Assembly: GCA_003153215.1 (NCBI GenBank)
Contig: PLXL01000289.1
Span: 884 to 17,136 of the forward strand
DNA length: 16,253 nucleotides
Source of the DNA: Candidatus Dormiibacterota bacterium
GTDB taxonomy: Bacteria > Chloroflexota > Dormibacteria > Aeolococcales > Aeolococcaceae
Direction: 5' to 3'
Position 1 is the stretch's first letter. Every line of letters starts with the position of its first letter. Both the position numbers and the translations under genes were made by a program. Below the pieces are notes generated by a model. That model was given only the letters and a program-made list of their open reading frames with translations. It had not been told where the DNA came from and did no database searches. Positions 1-8,941 of this stretch are shown here, in pieces.

Positions 1-738
1 TCGCTGGTCACCCCCCGCACCCGGGCGCTCATCGTCAACAGCCCGGCCAACCCGACCGGCGGAGTGCTGACCCGGGAGGACTGCGAGGCGATCGCGGCGG
101 TCGCCATCGAGCACGACCTCTTCGTGGTGAGCGATGAGATCTACTCGCGACTCATCTACGAGGGCCGGCACGTCTCGCTGTACTCCCTCGACGGGATGGC
201 CGAGAGGTGCCTCCTGATGGACGGGCTCTCCAAGGCGTGGGCAATGTGCGGCTGGCGGCTTGGGTTCGGTGCCATGCCGGTCCAGCTGGCGGAGCGGATG
301 GACACGCTGATGATCAACACCTCGTCGTGCGCCGCCGCCTTCACCCAGTGGGCGGCGGTCGAGGCATTTGAGGGTGCCGCCTCCGACGCCGCGGTGTCGG
401 CGATGATGGCGGAGTTCTCGGAGCGCCGCGACGTCGTCGTCGACGGGCTCAATGCCATCCCCGGAGTCCGCTGCCACCGGCCCGCCGGGGCCTTCTACGT
501 CTTCCCCAACATCGAGGCCACCGGCTGGGATGAACGAGCCCTGCAGCACGCGCTCCTCAACCAGGCGGGGGTGGCGGTACTGGCCGGTACCGCCTTCGGC
601 GCGCACGGCCGGGGGTATCTCCGCCTCAGCTACGCCAACAGCGTGGCCAACCTGGAGAAGGGCATCCAGCGGATCGGCAACTTGCTCGCCGGGGCCCCTC
701 CGGGGCGGTCCGGCTCCGCCGCGGCGGTGCCGACCTGA
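1..738 (+). CDS. PLP-dependent aminotransferase, class I/II (5' end outside window)
   Basis: Partial gene: reading frame 1 is open from base 1, so the N-terminal part lies upstream and 245 C-terminal residues are visible. It is a fold-type I aminotransferase of the aspartate/aromatic group, exchanging an amino group between an amino acid and a 2-oxo acid in the cytoplasm. Visible motifs are NSPANPTGG (the NPxNPTG substrate loop), SDEIYSRLIY (the Asp that contacts the PLP pyridine nitrogen), LSKAWAMCGWRLGFG with the Schiff-base lysine at bases 232-234, and YLRLSYANS carrying the C-terminal Arg that binds the substrate carboxylate. It lies 20 bases upstream of trpE, so it is probably in the same transcript and may handle aromatic or aspartate transamination. 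The substrate cannot be fixed from sequence; an aspartate, tyrosine/phenylalanine or alanine aminotransferase are all possible. Confidence 0.9.
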   Translation, partial: SLVTPRTRALIVNSPANPTGGVLTREDCEAIAAVAIEHDLFVVSDEIYSRLIYEGRHVSLYSLDGMAERCLLMDGLSKAWAMCGWRLGFGAMPVQLAERMDTLMINTSSCAAAFTQWAAVEAFEGAASDAAVSAMMAEFSERRDVVVDGLNAIPGVRCHRPAGAFYVFPNIEATGWDERALQHALLNQAGVAVLAGTAFGAHGRGYLRLSYANSVANLEKGIQRIGNLLAGAPPGRSGSAAAVPT

Positions 739-758
739 CCGAGGGCTCGCAATCCGAG

Positions 759-2264
759 GTGCGTCCGGGTCTCGACGAGATCCGACGGCTGGCGCGCGAT
801 CACGAGCTGGTCGCCCTGGTGCGGACCATCCCGGCCTATAGGATGACCGGGCCGCGGCTGCTGGCCGCCGTGGGGGACCGGCCCGGAGCCTTCCTCTTCG
901 AGTCGGCGACCGGGGAGGGGGAGTTTGCCCGCTTCACCTTCGCGGGCCTGGCCGGGCCGGAGAGGTTCCGGGTCCGCCGGGGGCGCCTCACCCGCCTCGG
1001 GGAGGGGGAGCCGGCCGCCCCGGTGCCGTGCGCCGACCCGCTGCGCGCCCTCCAGGAGTTCACCACCGGTCCGCGCGTTGCGCTCCCCGACGACCTCGAC
1101 GTGCCCTTCACGGGCGGCTCGGTCGGGCACCTCTCCTATGAGGCGCTGACCAGCTTCGAGAAGGTCGCCCGACCCGAGCGCGATCCCCTCGACCTCCCCG
1201 ACGCCTGGTGGGGCCGTTGCCTCTCGTGCAGCGTCCTCGACCGGGAGAAGGGGCTGGTTCACCTCATCACCCACATCCCGACCGACTCCGACCTGGCCGA
1301 CGCCCATGCCCAGGGGGTGCGCCGCCTGAATGCGATGGCCGCGAGCCTGTCGGCCGCGGTGGCCCCCAGCGTGGTGGTCGCGCCCTCCGCGCCCGCGCCC
1401 CTCCCGGACAGCGCGGCCAACCTGAGCCGCGACGCGTTCCTGGCCGCGGTGGAGCGGTGCCTGGAATACATCGCCGCCGGGGACATCTTCCAGGTGCAGG
1501 TGTCGCGCCGCTTCAGCCTGGCGTTCGACGTCTCGCCGATCACGCTCTACGCCGCGCTTCGGGAGGCCAACCCGAGCCCGTACCTCTTTTACCTGCGCAC
1601 CGACGACTGCGCCCTGGTCGGCACCTCTCCCGAGATGCTGGTCCGGGTCTCCGCGGACGGGCGGGTCGACTACCACCCGATCGCGGGCACCCGGCGGCGC
1701 GGGACCACGGCGGAGGAGGACGCCGCCATGGAGGCTGAGCTGCGCGGCAGCACCAAGGAGCAGGCCGAGCACCTGATGCTCGTCGACCTCGGTCGCAACG
1801 ATGTCGGGCGGGTCTGCGAGATCGGCAGCGTCCAGGTGAGCGATTACGCCGCGGTGCGGCGCTACGCCAACGTGATGCACCTGGAGACCTCCATCCAGGG
1901 AAGGCTCCGCCCCGGGCTCACCGCCGTCGACGCGCTGCGCGCCTGCTTCCCGGCCGGGACGGTGACCGGTGCCCCCAAGGTGCGGGCCATGGAGATCATC
2001 GCCGAGCTGGAACCCGAGGTCCGGGGCGTCTACGCCGGCGCGGTCGGCTACCTCGACTTCCGGGGCAGCCTGGACACGGCGATCGCGCTGCGCACCGCGG
2101 TGGTGCGCCAGGGCCGGCTCCACCTCCAGGCGGCCGCCGGGATCGTCGCCGACTCGGACCCGTCCGAGGAGGCGCGCGAGATCGACAACAAGCTGCGCGC
2201 TCTGGTCCGGGCCGCCGAGGCGGTGTGCCCGGCGCTGAGCGGAGCGGAGGGCAGCCGGTCGTGA
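759..2264 (+). CDS. trpE: Anthranilate synthase component I
   Basis: Makes anthranilate from chorismate, using ammonia passed from TrpG; first committed step of tryptophan synthesis. The product is 501 residues, normal for TrpE. Chorismate-binding motifs are intact: PIAGTRRRG (307-315), DLGRNDVGR (343-351), FPAGTVTGAPK (397-407) and EIDNKLRAL near the C-terminus. FLFES (45-49) occupies the place of the LLES motif that binds feedback-inhibiting tryptophan in characterised TrpE, so feedback control is plausible. The GTG start at 759 is the only sensible one in this frame; GAGGG at 741-745 is a distant and weak SD. The stop overlaps the trpG start (GTGA). PabB and other chorismate enzymes share the fold, but the following trpG, trpC, trpF, trpB and trpA make TrpE by far the best reading. 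Confidence 0.96.
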   Translation: MRPGLDEIRRLARDHELVALVRTIPAYRMTGPRLLAAVGDRPGAFLFESATGEGEFARFTFAGLAGPERFRVRRGRLTRLGEGEPAAPVPCADPLRALQEFTTGPRVALPDDLDVPFTGGSVGHLSYEALTSFEKVARPERDPLDLPDAWWGRCLSCSVLDREKGLVHLITHIPTDSDLADAHAQGVRRLNAMAASLSAAVAPSVVVAPSAPAPLPDSAANLSRDAFLAAVERCLEYIAAGDIFQVQVSRRFSLAFDVSPITLYAALREANPSPYLFYLRTDDCALVGTSPEMLVRVSADGRVDYHPIAGTRRRGTTAEEDAAMEAELRGSTKEQAEHLMLVDLGRNDVGRVCEIGSVQVSDYAAVRRYANVMHLETSIQGRLRPGLTAVDALRACFPAGTVTGAPKVRAMEIIAELEPEVRGVYAGAVGYLDFRGSLDTAIALRTAVVRQGRLHLQAAAGIVADSDPSEEAREIDNKLRALVRAAEAVCPALSGAEGSRS

Positions 2265-2893
2265 ACGAGGAATTCCTCCTGCCCGAGCGGGACCTGGGAG
2301 ATTCAGTCGTCGTTGTCGACAACTACGACTCGTTCACCTTCAACCTGGTCCAGCGGCTGGGCGAGCTGGGGGCGCGCTGCGTCGTGGTGCGCAATGACAC
2401 CACCACGGTGGCCGCCATCGGCGAGCGCCGTCCGGCCGCGGTGGTTGTGTCGCCCGGCCCGAAGACGCCCGCCGAGGCGGGGATCTCGGTGGAGCTGATC
2501 CGCACGCTCGGCGCCAGCATCCCCATCCTCGGGGTGTGTCTCGGGCACCAGGCGATCGGCGAGGCCTACGGTGGCCGGGTGGTGCGCGCGCCGTCGATCA
2601 TGCACGGCAAGCTGAGCCAGGTTCATCACGACGGGGCCGGCCTCTTCGCCGGCGTGCCCGACCCCTTCACGGCGACCCGGTACCACTCCCTCGTGGTCGA
2701 GCCGGCCACGCTGCCGGCGTCCCTGGAGGTCACCGCCCGCACCGAGGACGGCGTGATCATGGCACTGCGCCACCGCGAGCACCCCGTGGTGGGCGTCCAG
2801 TTCCACCCCGAGTCGATCGGCACCGACGCCGGCTACCGCATCCTCGAGAACTTCCTGGAGATGACATCGGCGCCGCTCAAGGTGCGGGGGTGA
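2261..2893 (+). CDS. trpG: Anthranilate synthase component II (glutamine amidotransferase)
   Basis: Class I glutamine amidotransferase that hydrolyses glutamine and feeds ammonia to TrpE. The product is 210 residues. The catalytic triad is visible: nucleophile Cys93 in GVCLGHQAIGEAYGG, and His182 with Glu184 in QFHPESIG. The N-terminal VVDNYDSFTFNLVQ and SPGPKTPAEAG are typical of TrpG/PabA. I chose GTG 2261 because it forms a GTGA overlap with the trpE stop and has AGGG at 2248-2251 upstream; this leaves about 16 residues before the usual MILxIDNYDSF start. There is no fused phosphoribosyltransferase domain, so it is not a TrpGD fusion. The stop codon lies at the left end of a 130-bp inverted-repeat element. 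Confidence 0.95.
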   Translation: MNEEFLLPERDLGDSVVVVDNYDSFTFNLVQRLGELGARCVVVRNDTTTVAAIGERRPAAVVVSPGPKTPAEAGISVELIRTLGASIPILGVCLGHQAIGEAYGGRVVRAPSIMHGKLSQVHHDGAGLFAGVPDPFTATRYHSLVVEPATLPASLEVTARTEDGVIMALRHREHPVVGVQFHPESIGTDAGYRILENFLEMTSAPLKVRG

Positions 2894-3021
2894 CGGGGAT
2901 GGGGCACATCGTCTCCGGGGGGACCGGCGTCGGACAGCTCCGCTGTCCGCGCCTCGTGCTCGGCGGCATTGCGCTGCCGCCTGCGCAAGCCCCACCTTCG
3001 ACGACGTGCCCCATCCCCGTC
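2892..3021. repeat. 130-bp element with 22-bp inverted ends and two internal hairpins
   Basis: Bases 2892-2913 and 3000-3021 are inverted copies, 21 of 22 positions matching; the one mismatch is A2908 against C3005. The arm begins GACGGGGATGGGGCAC. Inside are two strong stem-loops. Bases 2926-2937 pair with 2943-2953 (11 bp, T2930 bulged, loop CTCCG). Bases 2962-2968 pair with 2975-2981 (7 bp, loop TTGCGC). GGGG 2917-2920 can also pair with CCCC 2990-2993. The whole can fold as a closed, branched structure. It fills almost all of the trpG-trpC gap: the left arm begins in the trpG stop codon and the right arm ends 20 bases before the trpC ATG. No ORF of note is inside. It could be a small non-autonomous palindromic element, a structured regulatory RNA, or a scar where trpD was lost. 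I saw no second copy in this window. Confidence 0.85.
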
Positions 3022-3041
3022 TCCGACAGGGTGGCGGCCTC

Positions 3042-3842
3042 ATGACCACGGATCTCGGGGCCCTCGGTCCGATCGTGGAGCGGAAGCGGCGCGAGGTCGA
3101 GGAGATCAAGTGCGGCCGTGGCGCGATCTGGGCCACGGCGGAGAAGCTGCCGCCCGCGCGCTCCATCGAGGCGCTCCGTGGCGGCCGCGTCATCGCCGAG
3201 CTGAAGCGGCGCTCGCCGAGCGGCGGCTCGCTGCGCCCGGATCTCGATGTCGCCGCGGTGGCGGCGGGGTATGCGGGGGCGGGCGCCGCAGCGATCTCGG
3301 TGCTCACCGACGCCGTGGACTTCGGCGGCTCCCCCGCCGACCTCGAGCGGGTGCGCGCTGCCGTCGACATCCCGGTGCTGCGCAAGGACTTCACGGTGGA
3401 TCCCGTCCAGATCGCGGAGGCCCGGGTGCTGGGCGCCGACTGGGTGCTGCTGATCGCCGCGGTCCTGGAGGGCGGCGCCCTCGACGAGTGCATCGAGGCG
3501 GCGCGGCGGGCCGGCGCCGAGGCCCTGGTCGAGGTCCACGACGAGGCCGAGCTGGAGCGTGCCGTGGTCGCGGGGGCCGGCTGCCTCGGCATCAACAACC
3601 GCGACCTGCGCAGCCTCCGGACCGACCTGGCCACCTTCTCCCGGCTGCGCCACCTGCTCCCCCCGGAGACGGTGGTGATCGTCGCCGAGTCCGGGGCGCG
3701 CAGCCCAGCCGACGTCAGCCGGCTGGTGGGGGAGGGGGCGGATGCGGTGCTGATCGGCGAGGCGTTGATGCGTCACCCCGACCCCGCTGCTTTCTGTGCG
3801 GAGATGGTGGCCGCCGCGGCCACCGCCGGAGGCGTTCGGTGA
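3042..3842 (+). CDS. trpC: Indole-3-glycerol phosphate synthase
   Basis: Closes the indole ring: CdRP to indole-3-glycerol phosphate with loss of CO2 and water. The product is 266 residues, a (beta/alpha)8 barrel. Motifs in order: IAELKRRSPSGG (51-62, with Glu53 and Lys55), ISVLTDAVDFGGS (85-97), PVLRKDFTVDP (111-121, catalytic Lys115), LVEVHDEAEL (162-171, Glu164), GINNRDLRSLRTDL (183-196) and VAESG (214-218, phosphate site). I chose ATG 3042, which gives the usual N-terminus, over the in-frame GTG 3006; the latter lies inside the inverted-repeat arm. The upstream ACAGGGTGG is a modest SD. The 3' end overlaps the trpF start (GTGA). This is the first gene after the inverted-repeat element and the missing trpD. 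Confidence 0.95.
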   Translation: MTTDLGALGPIVERKRREVEEIKCGRGAIWATAEKLPPARSIEALRGGRVIAELKRRSPSGGSLRPDLDVAAVAAGYAGAGAAAISVLTDAVDFGGSPADLERVRAAVDIPVLRKDFTVDPVQIAEARVLGADWVLLIAAVLEGGALDECIEAARRAGAEALVEVHDEAELERAVVAGAGCLGINNRDLRSLRTDLATFSRLRHLLPPETVVIVAESGARSPADVSRLVGEGADAVLIGEALMRHPDPAAFCAEMVAAAATAGGVR

Positions 3843-4518
3843 TCGTCAAGGTCTGCGGCGTGCGCACCGCGGCGATCGCCGAGTGCGCCGTCGATGCCGG
3901 TGCCGACTGGGTGGGGGTCAACCTCGAGCCCCGCAGTCCCCGGCACGCCGGGGACGCCGAGGTGGAGGCGGTCCGGCTCGCGCTCGCCGGGCGTGCCGAC
4001 CTGGTCGGTGTGATGGTCGACCCGACTGCCGCGCGGTGCCGGGATCTGACCCGGCGCCACCGGCTGGACGCGGTTCAACTCCATGGGCGGGTGGCCCGCG
4101 GGTTGGTGGGCGACGTCGACGTCACCGTGATCCGGGCCGTCAACCCCGCGAATCCGGGCGACGCCTTCACGACCGACTGGTGGCCGGACTGCCTGCTGCT
4201 GCTCGACAGTGCGCCGCGGACCGCCGGAGGTCTCCCCGGGGGGACGGGCGTCCCGATCGACCTCGAGACCGCCGCCGAGGTGGCCGCCCACCGCCCGATC
4301 ATCCTGGCGGGTGGGCTCACCCCCGACACCGTCGCCGCGGCCATCGAGCGGGTCCGTCCCCACGGCGTCGACGCGAGCAGCGGGCTGGAGTCGAGCCCGG
4401 GCGTCAAGGATCCCGGCCGAGTGCGAGACTTCGTGCTTGCGGCTCGGGAGGCCTTCGCCACCGTCGAGGCGCGCCGGATGCGGGCGGCGGATGCCGCCGG
4501 TCCCCAGGGAGGCAGACG

Positions 4519-4522
<4 letters not shown>
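3839..4522 (+). CDS. trpF: Phosphoribosylanthranilate isomerase
   Basis: Performs the Amadori rearrangement of N-(5'-phosphoribosyl)anthranilate to CdRP, the step before TrpC. The product is 227 residues, (beta/alpha)8 barrel. The general base Cys6 is in VKVCGVRT. VQLHG (79-83) and LLLDS (120-124, general acid Asp123) follow. GGLPGGTG (130-137), IILAGGLTP (154-162) and GVDASSGLESSPGVKD (176-191) form the phosphate-binding and C-terminal signature. GTG 3839 overlaps the trpC stop and the gene's own stop overlaps the trpB ATG, indicating tight translational coupling. The last ~15 residues, rich in Ala, Gly and Arg, extend past the family core. Its substrate must come from TrpD, which is not encoded here. 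Confidence 0.95.
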
Positions 4523-5705
<1,183 letters not shown>

Positions 5706-5709
<4 letters not shown>

Positions 5710-6518
5710 CCGCCGCCACCGCGGGGAGATTCGAGGCAGCCTTCGCGGCGCGGGGCGCGGGCGAGCGGCCCGGGATCATCCCCTACGTGATGGCCGGCTT
5801 CCCCGGGCCCGGCGACACCGCTCCGCTCCTCCTCGCGTACGAGCGGGCGGGGAGCCTGGCCGCCGAGGTCGGCATTCCCTTCAGCGACCCGCTGGCGGAC
5901 GGGCCGACCATCCAGAGCATCGGCTGGCGAGCCCTGGAGCAGGGGATGACCCCGGCTCGCGCCATCGCCCAGGTGGCCGAGGCTCGGGCGGCCGGCCTGA
6001 CCATCCCGGTGGCGGCCATGACCTACATCAACCCGGTGCTCGCCATGGGCGTCGAGGCCTTCGCCGCCGCCTGCGCTGCGGCCGGCATCGACGGGGTGAT
6101 CGTCCCCGACCTGCCCGTCGACGAGGCGGCCGGATTGGCCGCCTCGCTCGGGGCCCACGGGCTCGCGCACATCCCCCTGGTGGCGCCCACCACGCCGACC
6201 TCGCGGGTGGCGCGGGTCGCGGCCACCGCGGCCGGCTTTGTCTACTGCGTCAGCGTGACCGGCACCACGGGGGCGCGCGACCGGGTGAGCCCCGCGGCGC
6301 TGGACCTGCTGGCGCGGGTGCGCTCGGTGACCGATCTGCCGCGGGCGCTCGGCTTTGGCATCTCCCGTCCCGAGCACGTCGAGGCGCTCACCGGCCACTG
6401 CGAGGCGGTGGTGGTCGCTTCGGCCTTGCTCGACGCCATCGGGACGGGCGGCGACGACCCTGGGGCGACCGCGGAGCGGTTCATCCGCGGGCTCCGCGGG
6501 GTGGGTGCGGCCGGGTAA
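5706..6518 (+). CDS. trpA: Tryptophan synthase alpha subunit
   Basis: Cleaves indole-3-glycerol phosphate to indole and glyceraldehyde 3-phosphate; indole is channelled to TrpB. The product is 270 residues. The catalytic pair corresponds to Glu54 and Asp65 in AAEVGIPFSDPLADGPTIQ, with the same 11-residue spacing as Glu49/Asp60 of the enteric enzyme. MTYINPVL, GVIVPDLPVDEA, VYCVSVTGTTGARD (loop 6 and phosphate site) and GFGIS are also in place. The segment before Glu54 reads ERAGSLAAEVG instead of the usual AGAD-x-IELG, a local divergence that leaves the catalytic residues intact. The GTG start overlaps the trpB stop by four bases. Confidence 0.96.
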
Positions 6519-6549
6519 GCGTTCCGATGTTCTCTCCGACTTCTCTCCC

Positions 6550-7854
6550 ATGAGCCCCCCCATCAACCTGGCGCCGATCTTCCGGCTGGAGGGGGAGGTG
6601 CGGGTGCCCGGCGACAAGAGCATCAGCCACCGCGCCCTCATCCTCGGGGCGCTGGCGCGCGGCCGCACCTATCTCGGCGGCCTGGCGCCGGGCGAGGACG
6701 TCGCCCACACCGCGTCGTGCCTGGAGTCCTGCGGTGTCTTTGTCCGGATCCACGACGACGGTCGCGCCATGGTGGAGGGCAACGGGCCGGACCACGCCCT
6801 GAGCGCTCCGAGCGATCGCCTCGACTGCGGAAACTCGGGGAGCACCATGCGGATGCTCGCCGGGGCCATCGCCGGGCATGCCATCACCGCCTGCCTGGAG
6901 GGGGACGCCTCGCTGATGCGGCGCCCGATGAGCCGGATCGCGACGCCGCTCCGGGAGATGGGAGCGGCTGTCCGGCTGAGCCCCGAGGGCACGGCCCCGA
7001 TGACCATCGAGGGGCAGCGTCCCCTCCGGGCGATCACCTTCGAACCTCCGGTGGCGAGCGCCCAGGTCAAGACGGCGGTGCTGCTCGCCGGCCTCTTCGC
7101 CGACGGTCCGACCACGGTCCTCGAGCCGGCACCGACCCGCGACCACACCGAGCGCCTCCTCGGGCTGTGCGGCATCGAGGTGGTGAGTGGCGAGGGCCGG
7201 GTCACCGTCACCCCTGGCGTGCCACAGCCGTTCGGCCTGCGCATCCCCGGCGACATCAGCTCGGCTGCCTTCTTCCTCTGCCTGGCCGCCGCGCGCGAGG
7301 GCTGGCGGGTGCGCTGCCCCGAGTTGGGGCTCAACCCCGGGCGTGACGGGGTCATCGAGGTGCTCCGCGCCATGGGCGCATCGGTGGACGTCGAGGAGCG
7401 CGAGCCCGCCGGCGGCGTGGAGCCGGTGGGGGATGTTGAGGTGCGCGGCGGCACGCTGCGCGGGACCCGGATCGAGGGCGCGCTGGTCCCGCGACTCATC
7501 GACGAGCTGCCCGTGATCGCGGTGCTCGCCACCCAGGCGGAGGGGGTGACGGAGATCCGCGATGCCGCCGAGCTCCGGGCCAAGGAGTCCGATCGGATCG
7601 CGCACCTGGCCGAGGGATTGAGACGGATGGGTGCGGCCTGCGAGGCGCTCCCCGACGGGCTGGTCATCGAGGGGCCGACCCGGCTGGTCCCGGCCGCGGT
7701 GGATGCCGCGGGCGACCACCGGCTGGCCATGGCCTTCGCGGTGGCCGGATGCCTCGCTGCGGGTCCGGGGCTCACCCACATCGCGGGCGCGGACTCGGTC
7801 TCGATCTCCTACCCGGGCTTCTTCGAGGACCTGGCCGCCCTCTCCGCCGGGTAG
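6550..7854 (+). CDS. aroA: 3-phosphoshikimate 1-carboxyvinyltransferase (EPSP synthase)
   Basis: Transfers the enolpyruvyl group of PEP to shikimate 3-phosphate, the penultimate step to chorismate, the substrate of TrpE. The product is 434 residues. Motifs are VPGDKSISHRALILGALARG (19-38, Lys23/Ser24/Arg28 contacts), LDCGNSGSTMRML (91-103), RRPMSR (124-129), IDELPVIAVLA, ELRAKESDRI and DHRLAMAFAV. GNSGST plus RPMSR resembles the class II enzymes rather than the E. coli type (GNAGTAMRPL), which may mean lower glyphosate sensitivity; this is inference. ATG 6550 gives the expected N-terminus but has no visible SD. GTG 6505, overlapping trpA, is a possible alternative start. It lies 31 bases after trpA and is probably in the same transcript. 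Confidence 0.95.
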   Translation: MSPPINLAPIFRLEGEVRVPGDKSISHRALILGALARGRTYLGGLAPGEDVAHTASCLESCGVFVRIHDDGRAMVEGNGPDHALSAPSDRLDCGNSGSTMRMLAGAIAGHAITACLEGDASLMRRPMSRIATPLREMGAAVRLSPEGTAPMTIEGQRPLRAITFEPPVASAQVKTAVLLAGLFADGPTTVLEPAPTRDHTERLLGLCGIEVVSGEGRVTVTPGVPQPFGLRIPGDISSAAFFLCLAAAREGWRVRCPELGLNPGRDGVIEVLRAMGASVDVEEREPAGGVEPVGDVEVRGGTLRGTRIEGALVPRLIDELPVIAVLATQAEGVTEIRDAAELRAKESDRIAHLAEGLRRMGAACEALPDGLVIEGPTRLVPAAVDAAGDHRLAMAFAVAGCLAAGPGLTHIAGADSVSISYPGFFEDLAALSAG

Positions 7855-7920
7855 GGCTGGTCCGCCGCCGGCGAGCCGACAGGGGTCGTCCGCGCCGACC
7901 CAGGAGGTCGCGGCGTGGCG

Positions 7921-7926
7921 TATCCT
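7921..7926 (+). promoter_or_regulatory. Candidate -10 box TATCCT before a stem-loop
   Basis: TATCCT matches the TANNNT -10 pattern and is identical to the box in front of vapB at 10943-10948. It lies nine bases before a 14-bp stem-loop and points towards the 3' end of the minus-strand glycosylase gene. If used, it would start a small or antisense RNA that begins with the hairpin. No convincing -35 is visible. It may be a chance match. Confidence 0.3.
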
Positions 7927-7934
7927 CCGTCGCG

Positions 7935-7971
7935 CGGGGTCTGCGGCCACTCAGGACGGCTGCGGACCCCG
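7935..7971. terminator. 14-bp stem-loop between convergent genes, probable bidirectional terminator
   Basis: Bases 7935-7948 pair with 7958-7971 (CGGGGTC with GACCCCG, then a run including two G-T wobbles), leaving a 9-base loop. No T-tract follows on either strand, so it is not a classical intrinsic terminator; high-GC bacteria often have such hairpins between convergent genes. It lies 80 bases after the aroA stop and 91 bases beyond the end of the minus-strand glycosylase gene, a natural place to separate the two transcripts. Alternatively it is the 5' hairpin of an RNA started from TATCCT 7921. Confidence 0.55.
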
Positions 7972-8062
7972 TCAGCCCTCCCTGCGCCGTGCACCCTGAT
8001 GCATGCGACGATCGCGCTCACGGCTGTCGTGCCGGAATCGGTCACGGTGGCCGAGCCCAGGA

Positions 8063-8941
8063 TCAGCGCAGCAGCCGGGAGAGCCTGCGGTCGGCGTAGA
8101 CGCGGCCGCCGGTCTGACACCCGGGGCAGTACTGGAACGACCGCGAGGAGAGAGACACCTCTCGCACCGTGTCCCCGCAGACCGGGCAGGGCTCCCCGGT
8201 CCGTCCGTGGACGCGCATCCCCGATCGCTTGCCCTCCTTGAGCCCGTCGATGTCGAGCGCGCGTGCCTGCTCCAGAGCGGAGCCGAGCGTCTCGCGCAAC
8301 GCCGCCAGCAGCCGCGCCAGAGCGGCATTGTCGAGGCGGTCGCCGCGGGCGAAGGGGGAGAGGCGGGCGGCGTGGAGGATCTCGTCGGAGTAGGCGTTGC
8401 CCACCCCGGCGATGACGCTCTGGTCGCTGAGGGCCGCCTTCAGCGTGCCCGGCCGCGCCCGCAGCAGCTCGCGAAGCCGCTCCAGGTCCAATCCCTCGTC
8501 CAGCGCATCCACCCCCAACCGGCCCACACCCGCGACGTCGGAGGGGTCCCGGACCACGTGGAGGGCCAGCCGCTTCTCCGTGCCCATCTCGGTGATGTCA
8601 AGGGCGGCGCCGTCATCGAAGCGGAGGCGCGCCGCCAGCGGTCCGCGCTGGACCAGCCGGGCATCGGAGGCTCGCTCCCGCCAGCGGACCCACCCCGCCC
8701 GGCTGAGGTGGGCGATCAGGTGCAGCGGCGCCCCTCCCGCGGCGGCGTCCGACGCCTCGATGTCGAGGAACTTCCCGTGGCGCTGCACGCCTGTGACCTC
8801 GCGGCCGGCGAGCGCCGAGACCGGCGGGTCGTAGGTCTTGAGGGCGGCGATCGACGGCACCGTGAACGCCACGATCCGGCGGCCGCGGAGACGGCGGTCG
8901 AGGATCTCGGCGAGCGCCTGGACCTCGGGCAGCTCAGGCAC
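8063..8941 (-). CDS. mutM: Fpg/Nei-family DNA glycosylase (formamidopyrimidine-DNA glycosylase-like)
   Basis: Base-excision repair enzyme that removes damaged bases and cuts the abasic site. The product is 292 residues, starting MPELPEV with the catalytic Pro2 amine (after Met removal) and Glu3. Lys57 is at the family position in QRHGKFLDIE. The helix-two-turn-helix carries GVGNAYSDEI (179-188). A C-terminal zinc finger has Cys252, Cys255, Cys272 and Cys275. The GTG start is at 8941. In E. coli MutM the segment HLGMSG supplies a Met that inserts into the helix; here it is HLSRAGW, so the void-filling Met is Arg81. This resembles a second Fpg/Nei subfamily found in actinobacteria, so 8-oxoguanine as main substrate is not certain and the symbol is provisional. 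Confidence 0.85.
   Translation of the reverse strand: MPELPEVQALAEILDRRLRGRRIVAFTVPSIAALKTYDPPVSALAGREVTGVQRHGKFLDIEASDAAAGGAPLHLIAHLSRAGWVRWRERASDARLVQRGPLAARLRFDDGAALDITEMGTEKRLALHVVRDPSDVAGVGRLGVDALDEGLDLERLRELLRARPGTLKAALSDQSVIAGVGNAYSDEILHAARLSPFARGDRLDNAALARLLAALRETLGSALEQARALDIDGLKEGKRSGMRVHGRTGEPCPVCGDTVREVSLSSRSFQYCPGCQTGGRVYADRRLSRLLR

Larger units (their letters stand above)
7855..8062. other. Intergenic region between convergent aroA and the Fpg/Nei gene
   Basis: This 208-base gap holds no credible gene. Its visible content is a TATCCT box at 7921-7926 followed by a strong stem-loop at 7935-7971, both listed separately. The remaining sequence up to the glycosylase stop codon has short weak palindromes (for example TGCA-CCCTGA-TGCA) and nothing I can name. 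Confidence 0.6.

Noticed and set aside
630..2123. Long minus-strand open frame (497 codons) opposite trpE
   Set aside because: It is antisense to a clear trpE, has low-complexity Gly/Arg/Ala-rich content and no family motif; such frames are expected opposite GC-rich genes.
2261..2893. TrpG-TrpD fusion
   Set aside because: The protein ends after the amidotransferase domain at 210 residues, leaving no room for a phosphoribosyltransferase.
3025..3041. T-box-like string AGGGTGG just before trpC
   Set aside because: The rest of the T-box consensus (ACCGCG) is absent, and there is no specifier-loop architecture; it is better explained as a weak SD.
2894..3041. Classical trp attenuator with a leader peptide in the trpG-trpC gap
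   Set aside because: No short ORF with tandem Trp (TGG) codons is present, and no T-tract follows either hairpin.
6481..7950. Long minus-strand open frame opposite aroA
   Set aside because: Composition-driven shadow; aroA on the plus strand has every expected motif.
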